In this document: positions 29,377 through 42,185 of the stretch, in pieces
How the letters are laid out: the number at the start of each line of letters is the position of its first letter
Numbering within the stretch: position 1 is the stretch's first letter
Assembly: GCF_021462525.1 (NCBI RefSeq)
Contig: NZ_JAKEDT010000008.1
Location: 27,493-77,062, forward strand
Length of the DNA: 49,570 bases
Reading direction: 5' to 3'
Source of the DNA: Thermus caliditerrae
GTDB taxonomy: Bacteria; Deinococcota; Deinococci; Deinococcales; Thermaceae
Made by a program: the position numbers and the translations under genes
Notes under the pieces: generated by a model
What the model was told of the DNA's origin: nothing
Seen by the model: the letters and a program-made list of their open reading frames with translations, nothing else
Database searches by the model: none

Positions 29377-30683
29377 CGCTGGAGGAAGCGAAGGGCTACC
29401 TTTTGCGGCGGGCGAGGGAGCTGGGCCTCCAGGCCGAGGTCCTCTTCCAGGAGGAACGGGAGCTCTCCCTAAGGGCCCGGCAAGGCGTGCTGGAGGAGAT
29501 CAAGGAGGCCAGGCAGGGGGGCATCGGCCTGCGGGTGGTGGCCGGGGGGAAGGTGGGCTACGCCTACACCGAGGAGCTCTCCGAGGCCGCCCTGGAGTGG
29601 GCCCTGGCTGAGGCCCGGGACAACGCCCTCCTCTCGGGCAAAGGAGGCTTCCTGCCGGAGGGGCGGCCCTTAGGAAGCCACGACCTCCTGGGGGAGGGGC
29701 TTTCCGCCCCCCTCGAGGCCAAGAAGGAGGCGGCCTTGGCCTTGGAAAGGACCCTCCGGGAAGACCCCCGTACCCGTAGCGTCCTCATGGGGGGCTACCA
29801 GGAGCGGGAGGTGCGGGTGGCCCTGGCCAGCACCCAAGGGGCCGAGGGGGCCTTCCGCACGGGCCTCGCCGGAATGGGGGGAAGCCTGGTGATGGGGGAA
29901 GGAGCAAGCCTCAAGCAGGGCTGGGACTTCCGGCTGGCCAAGGAGTTCCACGCCCTGGACCCCGGCCGCACTGCCTTGGAGATCCGGGAGAGGACGGCTA
30001 GGCTCCTGAACGCCAGGCCCCTTCCCACGGGCCGCTACCGGGCCTACCTGGAGCCCAAGGCCATGGCGGGCCTCCTGGCGGTCTTCGCCCAGGCGCTTTC
30101 CGGAAAAAACGCCTTGGAAGGCAAAAGCCGCCTCCTGGGGAGGATTGGGGAGCAGGTGGCCAGCCCCCTGGTAACCCTGGTGGATGACCCCACCCTAGAG
30201 CGGGGCCTCCTCTCCCGCCCCTTCGACGCCGAGGGCACCCCGGCCAGGCGCACGGTGGTGATCGAGAAGGGGGTGTTCAAGACCTTCCTCCACAACGCGG
30301 AAACCGCCCGGGCCCTGGGCCAGGAGAACACCGGCCACGCCCACCGCCGCTACCGGGGCACCCTGGATGTAGCCCCCAGCAACCTCTACCTGGAGCCCGT
30401 GGGCAACCTGGCCCTCACGAAGGGGGTGCTCATCACCGAGTTCATGGGCCTCCACGCGGGGGCCAACTCCGTGAGCCTGGACTTCTCCCTCCAGGCCCTG
30501 GGGCTTTGGGTGGAGGAGGGAGCGGCGCGGTACGCGGTGGAGAACTTCGCGGTGAGCGGAAACCTCCTGGAACTCCTTCAGGCGGTGGAGGCCCTGGGGG
30601 ACAGGCTGGAATGGGAGGTTCTGGGGGCCGCCTTCGGAAGCCCCGTGGTGGCGGTGGCGGAGCTTTCCTTTGCCGGAACCTAG
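29373..30683 (+). CDS. TldE/PmbA-family partner protein
   Basis: The 436-residue non-metal-binding partner of TldD. It shares the family N-terminal pattern (AKGYLLRRARELGLQAEV, ELSLRARQGVLEEI, GIGLRVVAGGKVGYAYTE) and the C-terminal ENFAVSGNLLELLQAVEALGD. No HEXXXH motif is present, as expected for TldE. Translation is coupled to tldD. Confidence 0.93.
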   Translation: MTLEEAKGYLLRRARELGLQAEVLFQEERELSLRARQGVLEEIKEARQGGIGLRVVAGGKVGYAYTEELSEAALEWALAEARDNALLSGKGGFLPEGRPLGSHDLLGEGLSAPLEAKKEAALALERTLREDPRTRSVLMGGYQEREVRVALASTQGAEGAFRTGLAGMGGSLVMGEGASLKQGWDFRLAKEFHALDPGRTALEIRERTARLLNARPLPTGRYRAYLEPKAMAGLLAVFAQALSGKNALEGKSRLLGRIGEQVASPLVTLVDDPTLERGLLSRPFDAEGTPARRTVVIEKGVFKTFLHNAETARALGQENTGHAHRRYRGTLDVAPSNLYLEPVGNLALTKGVLITEFMGLHAGANSVSLDFSLQALGLWVEEGAARYAVENFAVSGNLLELLQAVEALGDRLEWEVLGAAFGSPVVAVAELSFAGT

Positions 30684-30714
30684 CGCAAAGCAAAAAACGC
30701 TTGGCGATTTACGC

Positions 30715-30720
30715 TAAGCT
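30715..30720 (+). promoter_or_regulatory. -10 box of the AbrB/PIN pair (leaderless)
   Basis: TAAGCT ends six bases before ATG 30727. The upstream 40 bases are unusually A-rich for this genome. Confidence 0.5.
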
Positions 30721-30726
30721 AAAGGC

Positions 30727-30981
30727 ATGGCCACGGTCACCCTTAGCCCCAAGTACCAGATCACCCTGCCCGCCGAGGTGCGCCGGGCCCTGGGCTTGCG
30801 CCCTGGGGAAAAGCTTCAGGTGGAGGTGGTGGAGGGGGAAATCCGCCTGCGCCCCGTGCGCCCCCCTGTGCGGGAGCTGTTGCAGGCGCTCCTCCAGGCT
30901 TACCCCAAGGAGGCCGAGGCCTTGGGAAGGGCCACAGGGCACGACGCGGTGGGGTACGTGCGCGCCCTTAGGGAAGGATAA
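30727..30981 (+). CDS. AbrB/SpoVT-type antitoxin
   Basis: An 84-residue protein. The N-terminal swapped-hairpin DNA-binding motif is VTLSPKYQITLPAEVRRALGL then GEKLQVEVVEGEIRLRPV. The C-terminal tail, ending GYVRALREG, resembles the toxin-binding tail of the VapB-like protein at 23378-23665 (VVGYVRTLRGEA). It pairs with the PIN gene that overlaps its stop codon. Confidence 0.88.
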   Translation: MATVTLSPKYQITLPAEVRRALGLRPGEKLQVEVVEGEIRLRPVRPPVRELLQALLQAYPKEAEALGRATGHDAVGYVRALREG

Positions 30982-31379
30982 CCAGCCTGGACACCAACGT
31001 CATCCTGGCCGCCTTGGACCCCAAGGATGCCCTCCACCCCGAGGCGGTAAGCCTTCTGGAAGCCTGCGCTTCCCACGTCCTGTTCTTGAGCCCCCCGGTG
31101 TACGCCGAGCTGCGGGCCGGGGAAGGCTGGCCCCTTTTGCAGGCGTTTTTACAGGCCTTCGCCATCCGCCTGCGCCCCGAGATGCCCCTCCAGGTCTGGA
31201 CCCTGGCGGGGGAGCGGTTTGGCCTTTACGCCCGGAAGCGGCGGGAAGGAGGGCTTCCCCGGCGCATCCTGGCCGACTTCCTCATCGGGGCCCACGCCGT
31301 GTACCACGGCCTAAGGCTGGCCACCTTTGATCCCACGCCCTACCGCACGGCCTTTCCCGAGCTGGAGGTGGTCCCGTGA
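30978..31379 (+). CDS. PIN-domain toxin with no standard start codon
   Basis: The reading frame encodes a complete PIN domain: SLDTNVILAALD, the glutamate in PPVYAELRAGEGW, the aspartate in RRILADFLIGAHA and the ending LATFDPTPYRTAFPEL. The only ATG/GTG/TTG near the start is TTG 31014, which lies after the first catalytic aspartate, and an in-frame stop at 30969-30971 blocks extension. The best fit is ATA 30978, which overlaps the antitoxin stop as ATAA in the position where ATGA would be normal; CTG 30987 is second. It may be a rare start, a point mutation that silences the toxin, or a sequence error. Its TGA overlaps the next gene's GTG. Confidence 0.72.
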   Translation: MTSLDTNVILAALDPKDALHPEAVSLLEACASHVLFLSPPVYAELRAGEGWPLLQAFLQAFAIRLRPEMPLQVWTLAGERFGLYARKRREGGLPRRILADFLIGAHAVYHGLRLATFDPTPYRTAFPELEVVP

Positions 31380-32311
31380 AGGTCTTCGTCACCCGCACCC
31401 TGCCGGGCAAAGCCTTGGATAGGCTAAGGGAGCGAGGCCTCGAGGTGGAGGTCCACGAAGGCCTCCTCCTCCCCCGGGAGGAGCTCCTCCGCAAGGTGGA
31501 GGGCGCGGTGGGCCTCATCCCCACCGTGGAGGACCGCATCGACGCCGAGGTGATGGACCGGGCCCCCGGCCTCCGGGTCATCGCCTGCTACAGCGTGGGC
31601 GTGGACCACGTGGACCTCGAGGCGGCCCAGGCCCGGGGCATCCGCGTCACCCACACCCCCGGGGTCCTCACCGAGGCCACCGCCGACCTCACCTGGGCCC
31701 TCCTCCTCGCGGTGGCCAGGCGGGTGGTGGAGGGGGTGGACTATGCCCGAAGGGGCCTTTGGCGGGCCTGGCACCCCGAGCTCCTCCTGGGCTTAGACCT
31801 AGGGGGCCTCACCTTGGGCCTGGTGGGCATGGGCCGGATCGGGCAGGCGGTGGCCAAAAGGGCCGAGGCCTTTGGGATGCGGGTGGTCTACACGAGCCGC
31901 ACCCCCAAGCCCCTGCCCTACCCCTACCTCCCCCTGGAAGACCTCCTGGCCACCGCCGACATCGTGAGCCTCCACGCCCCCCTCACCCCCGAGACCTACC
32001 GGCTCATGGACCGGGAAAGGCTTTTCGCCATGAAGCCGGGAAGCATCCTCCTCAACACCGCCCGGGGCGGCCTGGTGGACACCGAAGCCCTGGTAGAGGC
32101 CCTAGGGGGTCACCTCTTCGGGGCGGGCCTGGACGTCACCGACCCCGAGCCCCTGCCCCAGGGCCACCCCCTTTACGCCCTTCCCAACGCCGTCATCACC
32201 CCCCACATGGGCTCGGCGGGGAAGCGAACCCGGGAGCGCATGGCCGAGATGGCGGTGGAGAACCTCCTCTTTGCCCTGGAGGGTAAGGAGCCACCAAACC
32301 CGGTAGTATGA
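31376..32311 (+). CDS. D-2-hydroxyacid dehydrogenase, glyoxylate/hydroxypyruvate reductase-like
   Basis: A 311-residue NAD(P)H-dependent reductase. It opens with KVFVTRTLPGKALDRL, has the catalytic-domain motif VIACYSVGVDHVDL, the nucleotide-binding loop LGLVGMGRIGQAVAKRA, catalytic Arg in LLNTARGGLVD, Glu in DVTDPEPL and His in NAVITPHMGSAG. The set matches glyoxylate reductases (GyaR-like). The start is GTG 31376, overlapping the PIN gene's stop as GTGA. The exact substrate is inferred. Confidence 0.9.
   Translation: MKVFVTRTLPGKALDRLRERGLEVEVHEGLLLPREELLRKVEGAVGLIPTVEDRIDAEVMDRAPGLRVIACYSVGVDHVDLEAAQARGIRVTHTPGVLTEATADLTWALLLAVARRVVEGVDYARRGLWRAWHPELLLGLDLGGLTLGLVGMGRIGQAVAKRAEAFGMRVVYTSRTPKPLPYPYLPLEDLLATADIVSLHAPLTPETYRLMDRERLFAMKPGSILLNTARGGLVDTEALVEALGGHLFGAGLDVTDPEPLPQGHPLYALPNAVITPHMGSAGKRTRERMAEMAVENLLFALEGKEPPNPVV
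32304..32309 (+). promoter_or_regulatory. -10 box of the TauE/SafE gene (leaderless)
   Basis: TAGTAT ends seven bases before ATG 32317 and overlaps both the upstream stop and the alternative ATG 32308. Confidence 0.5.
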
Positions 32312-32316
32312 GCCCC

Positions 32317-33063
32317 ATGAGCTTCGTCATCGGCCTTCTCGGTGGGGGCTTTGGGGGGCTCGTGGGGCTTGGGGGAGGCACGGTGATGATCCCCCTGATG
32401 GTGGGGATTCTCAGGCTTTCCCAGCACAAGGCCCACGGCACCAGCCTGGTGGCGGTCTTCTTCACCGGGCTCATGGGAGCCATCACCTATGGACTGCAAG
32501 GCTCCTTGCGCCTCGAGGCCGCCCTGCTCCTGGCAGCCACCGCCATCCTCACCGCCCGCCTAGGGGCCCGCTACGCCCACAGCCTTGCGGAAAAGGACCT
32601 CAAGCGGGCCTTCGGCCTCTTCCTCCTCTTCGTTGCCTTCCTTCTTCTCCTGAAGCCCTACCTGGCCCCGGTGGGCCTGGTGCGGGGGACCTTGGCCGAA
32701 AGCTTCACCCTCCTCCTCACGGGGAGCTTCACGGGTTTCCTCTCGGGGATGATGGGGGTGGGGGGCGGAACCATTATGGTCCCGGCCATGGTCCTCCTCC
32801 TGGGCATGGACCAGCACACCGCCCAAGGCACGAGCCTCCTGGCCATGGTCCCCGCTAGCCTGGTGGGGGCCTACACCCACCACCGGCTGGGCAACGTGGA
32901 AAGCACTTTGGCCATGGGCCTGGTCCCCGGCGTGTTCCTCGGCACCTTCTTGGGGGGCGAAACCGCCCACTTCTTACCCGAAGGCATCCTGCGCCTGGTC
33001 TTCACCGCGGTCCTCCTCTGGACTGCCTGGCGGAACCTGCGGCCCACGGGGAGGCGCCCGTAG
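32317..33063 (+). CDS. TauE/SafE-family membrane transporter
   Basis: A 248-residue membrane protein of the sulfite/sulfonate exporter family. It has two related halves, each opening with the family glycine-rich motif: GGGFGGLVGLGGGTVMIPLM near the start and SGMMGVGGGTIMVPAMVLL in the middle. HKAHGTSL and HTAQGTSL repeat the same helix. About eight hydrophobic segments. The substrate is probably an organic or sulfur-containing anion, but the family is poorly characterised. ATG 32317 is favoured by the -10 spacing; ATG 32308 would add three residues and overlap the previous stop. Confidence 0.85.
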   Translation: MSFVIGLLGGGFGGLVGLGGGTVMIPLMVGILRLSQHKAHGTSLVAVFFTGLMGAITYGLQGSLRLEAALLLAATAILTARLGARYAHSLAEKDLKRAFGLFLLFVAFLLLLKPYLAPVGLVRGTLAESFTLLLTGSFTGFLSGMMGVGGGTIMVPAMVLLLGMDQHTAQGTSLLAMVPASLVGAYTHHRLGNVESTLAMGLVPGVFLGTFLGGETAHFLPEGILRLVFTAVLLWTAWRNLRPTGRRP

Positions 33064-33071
33064 CCCCGGCC

Positions 33072-33100
33072 TTGCCCCGGCAGCCTCCGGGGTGTAAGGT
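33072..33100 (+). promoter_or_regulatory. Promoter of the pyrR-pyrB-pyrC operon
   Basis: TTGCCC (33072-33077), a 17-base spacer and TAAGGT (33095-33100, preceded by TG) form a good promoter. Transcription should begin near 33107, giving a leader of about 118 bases. Confidence 0.65.
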
Positions 33101-33116
33101 AGGGGTGGCCTTTAAA

Positions 33117-33134
33117 CCGGTCCCGCGAGGCCGG
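33117..33134 (+). promoter_or_regulatory. PyrR-binding RNA hairpin in the pyr leader
   Basis: CCGGTCCCGCGAGGCCGG folds into a CCGG/CCGG stem around a loop that matches the Bacillus PyrR site (ARUCCNGNGAGGYU) at 12 of 14 positions. The two differences, the first and last bases, exchange an A-U for a G-C pair. It directly abuts the leader Shine-Dalgarno, so bound PyrR would block leader translation. Confidence 0.8.
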
Positions 33135-33147
33135 AAAGGGAGGAAAA

Positions 33148-34671
<1,524 letters not shown>

Positions 34672-34672
<1 letters not shown>

Positions 34673-35958
34673 TGGGAGATATCCTCATCAAGAACGTCAT
34701 GTTGGTGGACGCCCTGGGGGAACGGGGTCCTGTGGACGTCCTCATCGGCGAAGGGCGCATCCTCTCCCTGGAGGGCGGGGAGGCCCAGAGGGTCATCGAG
34801 GGGAAGGGGCGCTTCCTGGCCCCAGGCTTTTTGGACCTCCACGCCCACCTGCGGGAGCCCGGGCAGGAGGTGAAGGAGGACCTGGCCACGGGCCTTCGGG
34901 CTGCGGTGCGGGGTGGGTACACGGACCTGGTCTCCATGCCCAACACCAATCCGCCCGTGGACACCCCGGAGGCGGTGCGGGCCCTCAGGAAGAAGGCCCA
35001 GGCCCTGGGCCTGGCCCGCCTCTACCCCGCCGCCGCCCTCACCCAAGGCCAGGAGGGGAAAACCCTCACGGAGGCGGGGCTTCTCAAGGAGGCCGGCGCC
35101 CCTCTCCTCACCGACGACGGGCGCACCAACGAGGACGCCGGGGTGCTGGCGGCGGGCCTTTTGGGAGCTGCGGCCTTCGGCCTCCCCGTGGCGGTGCACG
35201 CGGAGGACGCCTCCCTGCGCCGGGGCGGGGTGATGAACGACGGGCCTTTGGCCGACCTCCTGGGCCTTCCCGGGAACCCACCGGAAGCGGAGGCGGCCCG
35301 AGTGGCGCGGGACCTCGAGGTCCTGCGTTACGCCCTGCGCCGGGCCCAGGCCAGGCCCCACCTGCACGTGCAACACCTCTCCACCCGGCGGGCCCTGGAG
35401 CTGGTGCGGGAGGCCAAGCGGGCCGGTCTTCCCGTCACCGCCGAGGCCACCCCCCACCACCTGACCCTCACCGAGGAGGCCTTACGCTCCTTTGACCCCC
35501 TCTTCAAGGTGGCCCCGCCCCTGCGCACAGGGGAGGACGTGGAAGCCCTCATCGAGGGGCTTTTGGACGGCACCCTGGACGCCATCGCCACCGACCATGC
35601 CCCCCACACCCAGGCGGAGAAGGAGATGGACCTCCTAAGGGCCCCCTTTGGCATCCCGAGCCTCGAGGTGGCCTTCCCCCTCCTCTACACCGAGCTCTAC
35701 CGGAAACGTGGCTTCCCCCTGAAGCGCCTGGTGGAGCTCTTCACCGATGGGCCTCGGAAGGTGCTGGGCCTTCCCCCCCTGCACCTGGAGGTGGGGGCGG
35801 AGGCCAGCCTGGTCCTCCTGGACCCCAAGGAGCGCCCCGTGGACCCCAAAGCCTTCGCCTCCAAGGCCCGGTTCTCCCCCTGGGCGGGGTGGGTCCTCGA
35901 GGGGTGGCCCGTCCTCACCCTGGTGGAGGGGCGCATCGTCCACGAGGCGCTAGAATAG
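34672..35958 (+). CDS. pyrC: Dihydroorotase PyrC
   Basis: Cyclises carbamoyl aspartate to dihydroorotate. The 428-residue class I enzyme has the metal-binding [19 protein letters not shown], the histidine [11 protein letters not shown] and [12 protein letters not shown]-type segment, and the catalytic aspartate in [13 protein letters not shown] 34672 shares its A with the pyrB stop (TGATG). GTG 34669 just before it is an equally possible start, adding one residue. In strain ZO5 an extra gene is reported between pyrB and pyrC as I recall; there is none here. Confidence 0.96.
35951..35956 (+). promoter_or_regulatory. -10 box overlapping the pyrC stop
   Basis: TAGAAT spans the last codons of pyrC (Leu-Glu-stop) and ends six bases before GTG 35963. 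It is the same TAGAATAGGGGC module as at 25579. Confidence 0.5.
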
Positions 35959-35962
35959 GGGC

Positions 35963-36442
35963 GTGCTGCGAGAGCTCCTGGAAGCCGACCAGCTCGGCCT
36001 GCGCTTGGAATGGGTAGGCGGGCTCCCCCTTTGGGAAGCCCAGCCCACCTACCGGCACCAAAAGGCCGTGGACCGGATACGCCAAAGCATCCGCCCCAAA
36101 GAGGGTTCCCCTTGCCCTTGTATCCACGTGGCCGACGTGTACGTGCGCTTCCCCGACGGCTCCTACAAGCGCCCCGACATCGCCCTCTTCTGCCGCGAGC
36201 CCGAGGAGCTGGACGAGGCCATTACCCTCCTGCCCGAGGCGGTGGTGGAGGTGGTGAGCCGGGGCTACGAGGCCAAGGATCTGGAAATCGCCCCCCGGTT
36301 CTACCTCTCCCAAGGGGTCAAGGACGTGGTGGTCTTTGACCCCCACACCCTCCTCGTCCTGCACCTACGCCAGAATGGAGCCTGGCGGCACGTGTCCCCG
36401 GTAGAGCTGGAACTCCTTTGCGGTTGCACCCTCACCGTATAG
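35963..36442 (+). CDS. Uma2-family (DUF820) PD-(D/E)XK nuclease-like protein
   Basis: A 159-residue protein of the Uma2 family, predicted restriction-endonuclease fold, abundant in Thermus and cyanobacteria but of unknown role. The active-site layout is visible: YVRFPDGSYKRPDIALF gives the PD motif, and EAVVEVVSRGYEAKDLE gives the E-x-(S)-x...K part. No methylase is adjacent. It is separated from pyrC by four bases, starts at a leaderless GTG and overlaps pyrD tail-to-tail by 11 bases. Confidence 0.85.
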   Translation: MLRELLEADQLGLRLEWVGGLPLWEAQPTYRHQKAVDRIRQSIRPKEGSPCPCIHVADVYVRFPDGSYKRPDIALFCREPEELDEAITLLPEAVVEVVSRGYEAKDLEIAPRFYLSQGVKDVVVFDPHTLLVLHLRQNGAWRHVSPVELELLCGCTLTV

Positions 36443-37475
36443 GGACCCAAAGCTCCTTCAGGCTTCTCACCCCCTCCGCCTCCATAAGCTTCAGCAGGCC
36501 CTTCAGCACCCGGCGGGGGAAAAGGGGACCCCCGTAGACGAAGCCCGTATAGACCTGGACCAACCTGGCTCCTAGCTTCAGGCGCTCCCAGACATCCTCA
36601 GGACCCTCCACCCCTCCCACGCTCACCAGGGTGAGGCCCTCCACCCCTGAAAGATGCCGCAGCACCTCTAGGGCCCGTTCCTTCAAGGGCCTCCCCGAAA
36701 GCCCCCCAGCTTCCTTGGCCAGGGGGCTTTTGAGGTTCGGACGCTCCAAGGTGGTGTTTACCGCCACCAGGCCCTCGAGGCCATGCTTCAAGCAAAGCTC
36801 CACCGCCTGGTCCAGGGCCTCCCAGGAAAGGTCCGGGGCCAGCTTGAGGAGGAGGGGCTTCCGGGTGGCTGGCCGCAGACAGGCGAGGAGCTCGTCCAAA
36901 AAGGGGCCCTCCTGCAGGGTACGAAGCCCCGGGGTATTGGGAGAGCTCACGTTGAGGACGAAGTAGTCCCCGTAGGGCTCCAAGACCCGAAACGCCTCCA
37001 GGTAGTCCTCCGCCGCCCGTTCCAGGGGGGTGTCCCGGTTTTTACCCAGGTTCACCCCCACGGGGAAGGCAAGCCCCCTTTCGCGGAAGCGCCGAAGCTT
37101 CCTGGCCGCCTCCTCCGCCCCCCCGTTGTTGAAGCCCATGCGGTTGATGAGGGCGCGGTCCTCCAGAAGGCGGAAAAGCCGGGGCCTGGAGTTCCCCTCC
37201 TGGGCTCTTGGGGTGAGGGTCCCCGCCTCGGCGAAGCCGAAGCCTAGGGCCCACCAGGCCCCCAAAGCCCGGGCATCCTTATCCATCCCCGCCGCCAAGC
37301 CGAGGGGATTGGGAAACCGCAGGCCAAAGGCCTCCACCTGGAGCCTGGGGTCCTCCACCCGCAAGAGGCGGGCGGGCACCTCCAAAAGGGGCCCCCGCTC
37401 GGACCAAAGGGCGAGGAGCTCCAAGGTGAACTCGTGGGCGGCCTCCGGGTCCAGGGCGAAGAGCAGCCGGTGCAT
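36432..37475 (-). CDS. pyrD: Dihydroorotate dehydrogenase PyrD, class 2
   Basis: Membrane-associated quinone-dependent oxidation of dihydroorotate to orotate. The 347-residue protein has the class 2 N-terminal helix (MHRLLFALDPEAAHEFTLELL) that docks to the membrane, FMN-site GLAAGMDKDARAL, NRMGFNNGG, VGVNLGKN, the catalytic-serine loop NVSSPNTPGLR and VSVGGVEGPED. ATG 37475 is favoured over ATG 37484 because TAGGAT lies seven bases upstream of it and overlaps the other. It lies outside the pyrRBC operon, so PyrR attenuation would not control it directly. Confidence 0.95.
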   Translation of the reverse strand: MHRLLFALDPEAAHEFTLELLALWSERGPLLEVPARLLRVEDPRLQVEAFGLRFPNPLGLAAGMDKDARALGAWWALGFGFAEAGTLTPRAQEGNSRPRLFRLLEDRALINRMGFNNGGAEEAARKLRRFRERGLAFPVGVNLGKNRDTPLERAAEDYLEAFRVLEPYGDYFVLNVSSPNTPGLRTLQEGPFLDELLACLRPATRKPLLLKLAPDLSWEALDQAVELCLKHGLEGLVAVNTTLERPNLKSPLAKEAGGLSGRPLKERALEVLRHLSGVEGLTLVSVGGVEGPEDVWERLKLGARLVQVYTGFVYGGPLFPRRVLKGLLKLMEAEGVRSLKELWVPIR

Positions 37476-37482
37476 CTCTCCC

Positions 37483-37488
37483 ATCCTA
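37483..37488 (-). promoter_or_regulatory. -10 box of pyrD (leaderless)
   Basis: TAGGAT ends seven bases before ATG 37475. Confidence 0.5.
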
Positions 37489-37501
37489 AGGGCTCTTCCG
37501 G

Positions 37502-37507
37502 TAACAT
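37502..37507 (+). promoter_or_regulatory. -10 box of the lipoprotein gene (leaderless)
   Basis: TAACAT ends six bases before GTG 37514 and lies 13 bases from the divergent pyrD box. Confidence 0.45.
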
Positions 37508-37513
37508 ATGCCC

Positions 37514-38035
37514 GTGAAACGCCTTCTTTTGTCCGCCCTTGGGCTGTCCCTGCTCCTTGCAGCCTGCTCGGTACGCGTTACCGTGCCCCTTCCCAACCAG
37601 CAGGTGACCGTAGCCATGGTGGGGGATACCTTGGGGCAGGTGATCTATCCGGCACAGGCCATGGAGTTTCCAGGGGTTCCCGTTAAGAGCGTAGAGGTCT
37701 CCGGCACCCTCGAGGCCAACCAGCCCCTAACCCTCACCCTGAACCTCTACGCCCGTCTGACCGATCCCGCCAGCGACCCAAGCTGCACCGCCCTCTCCGA
37801 TTTCACCACCACCTATGCCTACGCCTGCCCAGTGGGCCCCGACGACGAAAGGGTGGGAAGCGCCACCTTCGCCTTAAGCCAAAGCACCTCCCTCACCCTG
37901 AAGGGCCAGAACCTCACCTACGGGGTGCAGGCGGGCAAGCTCTGGCTGGGAGTGCAGCTGAACCAGGCCCTGCCGGCACCCCAAGTGGAGTTCACCTTTA
38001 AAGACCTGAAGGCCACCGTGGTGGCCGGCCTTTAG
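37514..38035 (+). CDS. Small lipoprotein of unknown function
   Basis: A 173-residue exported protein with a lipoprotein signal: KRLLLSALGLSLLLAAC, where the cysteine would carry the lipid. The mature part is beta-rich: VRVTVPLPNQQVTVAMVGD, VEVSGTLEANQPLTLTLNLY, LTLKGQNLTYGVQAGKLWLGV. Two further cysteines (CTALSDF and ACPVG) could pair. It resembles an Ig-like or jellyroll fold, but no family is recognised. GTG 37514 fits the -10 box better than ATG 37508 two codons upstream. Convergence or operon with lon is unlikely: a hairpin and separate promoter lie between. Confidence 0.8.
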   Translation: MKRLLLSALGLSLLLAACSVRVTVPLPNQQVTVAMVGDTLGQVIYPAQAMEFPGVPVKSVEVSGTLEANQPLTLTLNLYARLTDPASDPSCTALSDFTTTYAYACPVGPDDERVGSATFALSQSTSLTLKGQNLTYGVQAGKLWLGVQLNQALPAPQVEFTFKDLKATVVAGL

Positions 38036-38050
38036 CCGCCTCCCTTTGTG

Positions 38051-38076
38051 CCCCCAGGTCCCTTCGGCCCTGGGGG
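38051..38076 (+). terminator. GC hairpin before lon
   Basis: CCCCCAGG (38051-38058) pairs with CCTGGGGG (38069-38076). No T-run follows. Confidence 0.5.
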
Positions 38077-38082
38077 AACCCT

Positions 38083-38088
38083 TATCAT
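38083..38088 (+). promoter_or_regulatory. -10 box of lon
   Basis: TATCAT ends nine bases before ATG 38098. GGAGG in between may serve as a ribosome-binding site. No heat-shock repeat element such as CIRCE was seen. Confidence 0.45.
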
Positions 38089-38097
38089 GGAGGGTAG

Positions 38098-40481
<2,384 letters not shown>

Positions 40482-40485
<4 letters not shown>

Positions 40486-42176
40486 ACCTCCACCAGCTTG
40501 CCCAGCGGCACCAGCACGCGGCTGGTGCCCGAAACCGGGCGGTAGGCCCTAAGGGCAAGGGCCGCCAACCCCTTGGTGCCGATGCCTAAGCGGTACACGC
40601 CCGGTAGAAGGAAAAGCAGATAGTCCAAAGGCACTTCCGGCAGCACCGCTCCCCAGGCGTAGTGCGCCTTGGCCTCTGAGGGCAGAAAGTAGACCCCCGT
40701 ATCCCCGGAGCTGAGGCGGAGGGGAAAGGCGTGGGTGTCCACACCCACACCCAAAGGCAGGAGTTGGTAGACCTGCCCCCGGAGTTGCAAAACCGCCGGT
40801 TCGTCCAGCACCAACGGCACCTCCACCGCCTCCCCGTCCCAGGAAACCAGCTCCAGCTCCTCGGGGAGATCGTCCAAGGCCAGGGGGGAGCCTAAACCCA
40901 CCAGCTCTTCCGGCGGCGGGAACCCGGTCCGGGGAAAGGTGGGATCGGCCAGGAAGCGGCGCCATCCCACCAAGGACCTGGACCACGCCCCCCCTTCTAG
41001 GGGCTCCCCGCTGGCCTGGCGGTGGTAGGCCTCCGCCACCGCATCCCCCTCACCCCGAAAGAAAGCTGCCAGGCGCCTGTGCAGCCTGAGCCTTTCTCCC
41101 GTAGGGATGCCGGAGCAGAGGTAACGGCGGAACTGCGGTTCCGCCCAGCGGTAACGCCCCTCCACAAAGAGCAACCACCCGCGGTGTTCCAGCTCATCCA
41201 CGTGGGCTTCCACCCCTAGGGCCCCAGCCATCTCCGGGGGAAAGGAACCGGGGTGGAGGGATAACACCTCCAGGGCCCTACGGGCCTCCTCGGAAAGGTG
41301 GCGGGCCTCGAGGACCACCATGGCCCGAATCCGCTGGGGAAGAGCTTCTGGATCGCCCAGCGAAAGGAGCTCTTTTAGAAGCTCAGGGCGGCCACCGCTT
41401 TCCAGGTAGAAGCGGGCGGCTCGCTCAAAGGGCAGGTTCCGCAGGTACGCCTTCCGGGCCTCGGACCACGCCAGCCGGGGCACGTGCAGCACCTTGGTGA
41501 TCTCTGCGGGAAAGTGCGCCCTCAGGACGAGAAGGAAGGAGGGGTCTTCGCCGAAAGCGCTTCGGGCCACCACCAGCACCTGGCCTGGGGTGGGGCGGAG
41601 CCTCAGGGCCTCCTCCTTGGGGGGAAGGGGGTCGCCAAAGTAATAGACCCCCGGACCGGTCCCCTGCCCCTCACGGAAGGGCAGGTCCAGGCGCGCCGCC
41701 AAGGCCCTGGCCAGGGCTCTACGGCCAGACCCCGGAGGGCCCACCAGGACCACGAGGGCCGGAGGCCGCACCTCCTTTAGCCGGTCGGGAAAGGGTACGG
41801 CCTCCCGGGAGACCGCCAGTCGCGCCCGGACCTCGTGGACCCAGTGGTCCAGCTCGGGGGTGAGGCCCTCGAGACCTTCCAAGGCCTCCCCTGCCCCCGG
41901 GGTACGGTCCAGCTCCACCCCTGGGGGAAGCTCCAGCACCGGACCGCGGAAAGCACCTTTGCCCAAAAAGGCGCGCAGGTGGGTGAGCTCCACCCGGAGG
42001 TTCTGCAAAGCGGCCCCGTGGCCCCAAAGGAGGTCGGCCAGCTTCTCCCGGCGGGTGGGTCCCTCGAGGGCCAGATAGTAGAGGATGGCCAAAGCCTTGC
42101 GGCGCACAGGCAGGGTTTCGAGGGGCCCCTCCGCCCGAGCGGGGCCGTAAAGGGGAAGCCGTACCTTCCTGGCCAT
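40482..42176 (-). CDS. SARP/OmpR-type winged-helix regulator fused to a STAND-like ATPase
   Basis: A 564-residue probable transcription activator. The N-terminus (MARKVRLPLYGP, then RRKALAILYYLALEGPTRREKLADLLWG and NLRVELTHLRAFLG) matches the winged-helix DNA-binding domain of SARP/BTAD regulators. A P-loop follows: VVLVGPPGSGRRALARALA (about residues 150-168), then LVVARSAFGED as a Walker B-like strand, and helical regions typical of signal-transduction ATPases. The last about 170 residues are beta-rich and unrecognised. Start ATG 42176 has GGAGG upstream; the frame is open to 42269 but that extension runs through the operator repeats. It is divergent from the exported-protein cluster and is its likely regulator by position. 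Confidence 0.75.
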
Positions 42177-42185
42177 TTTGGCCTC

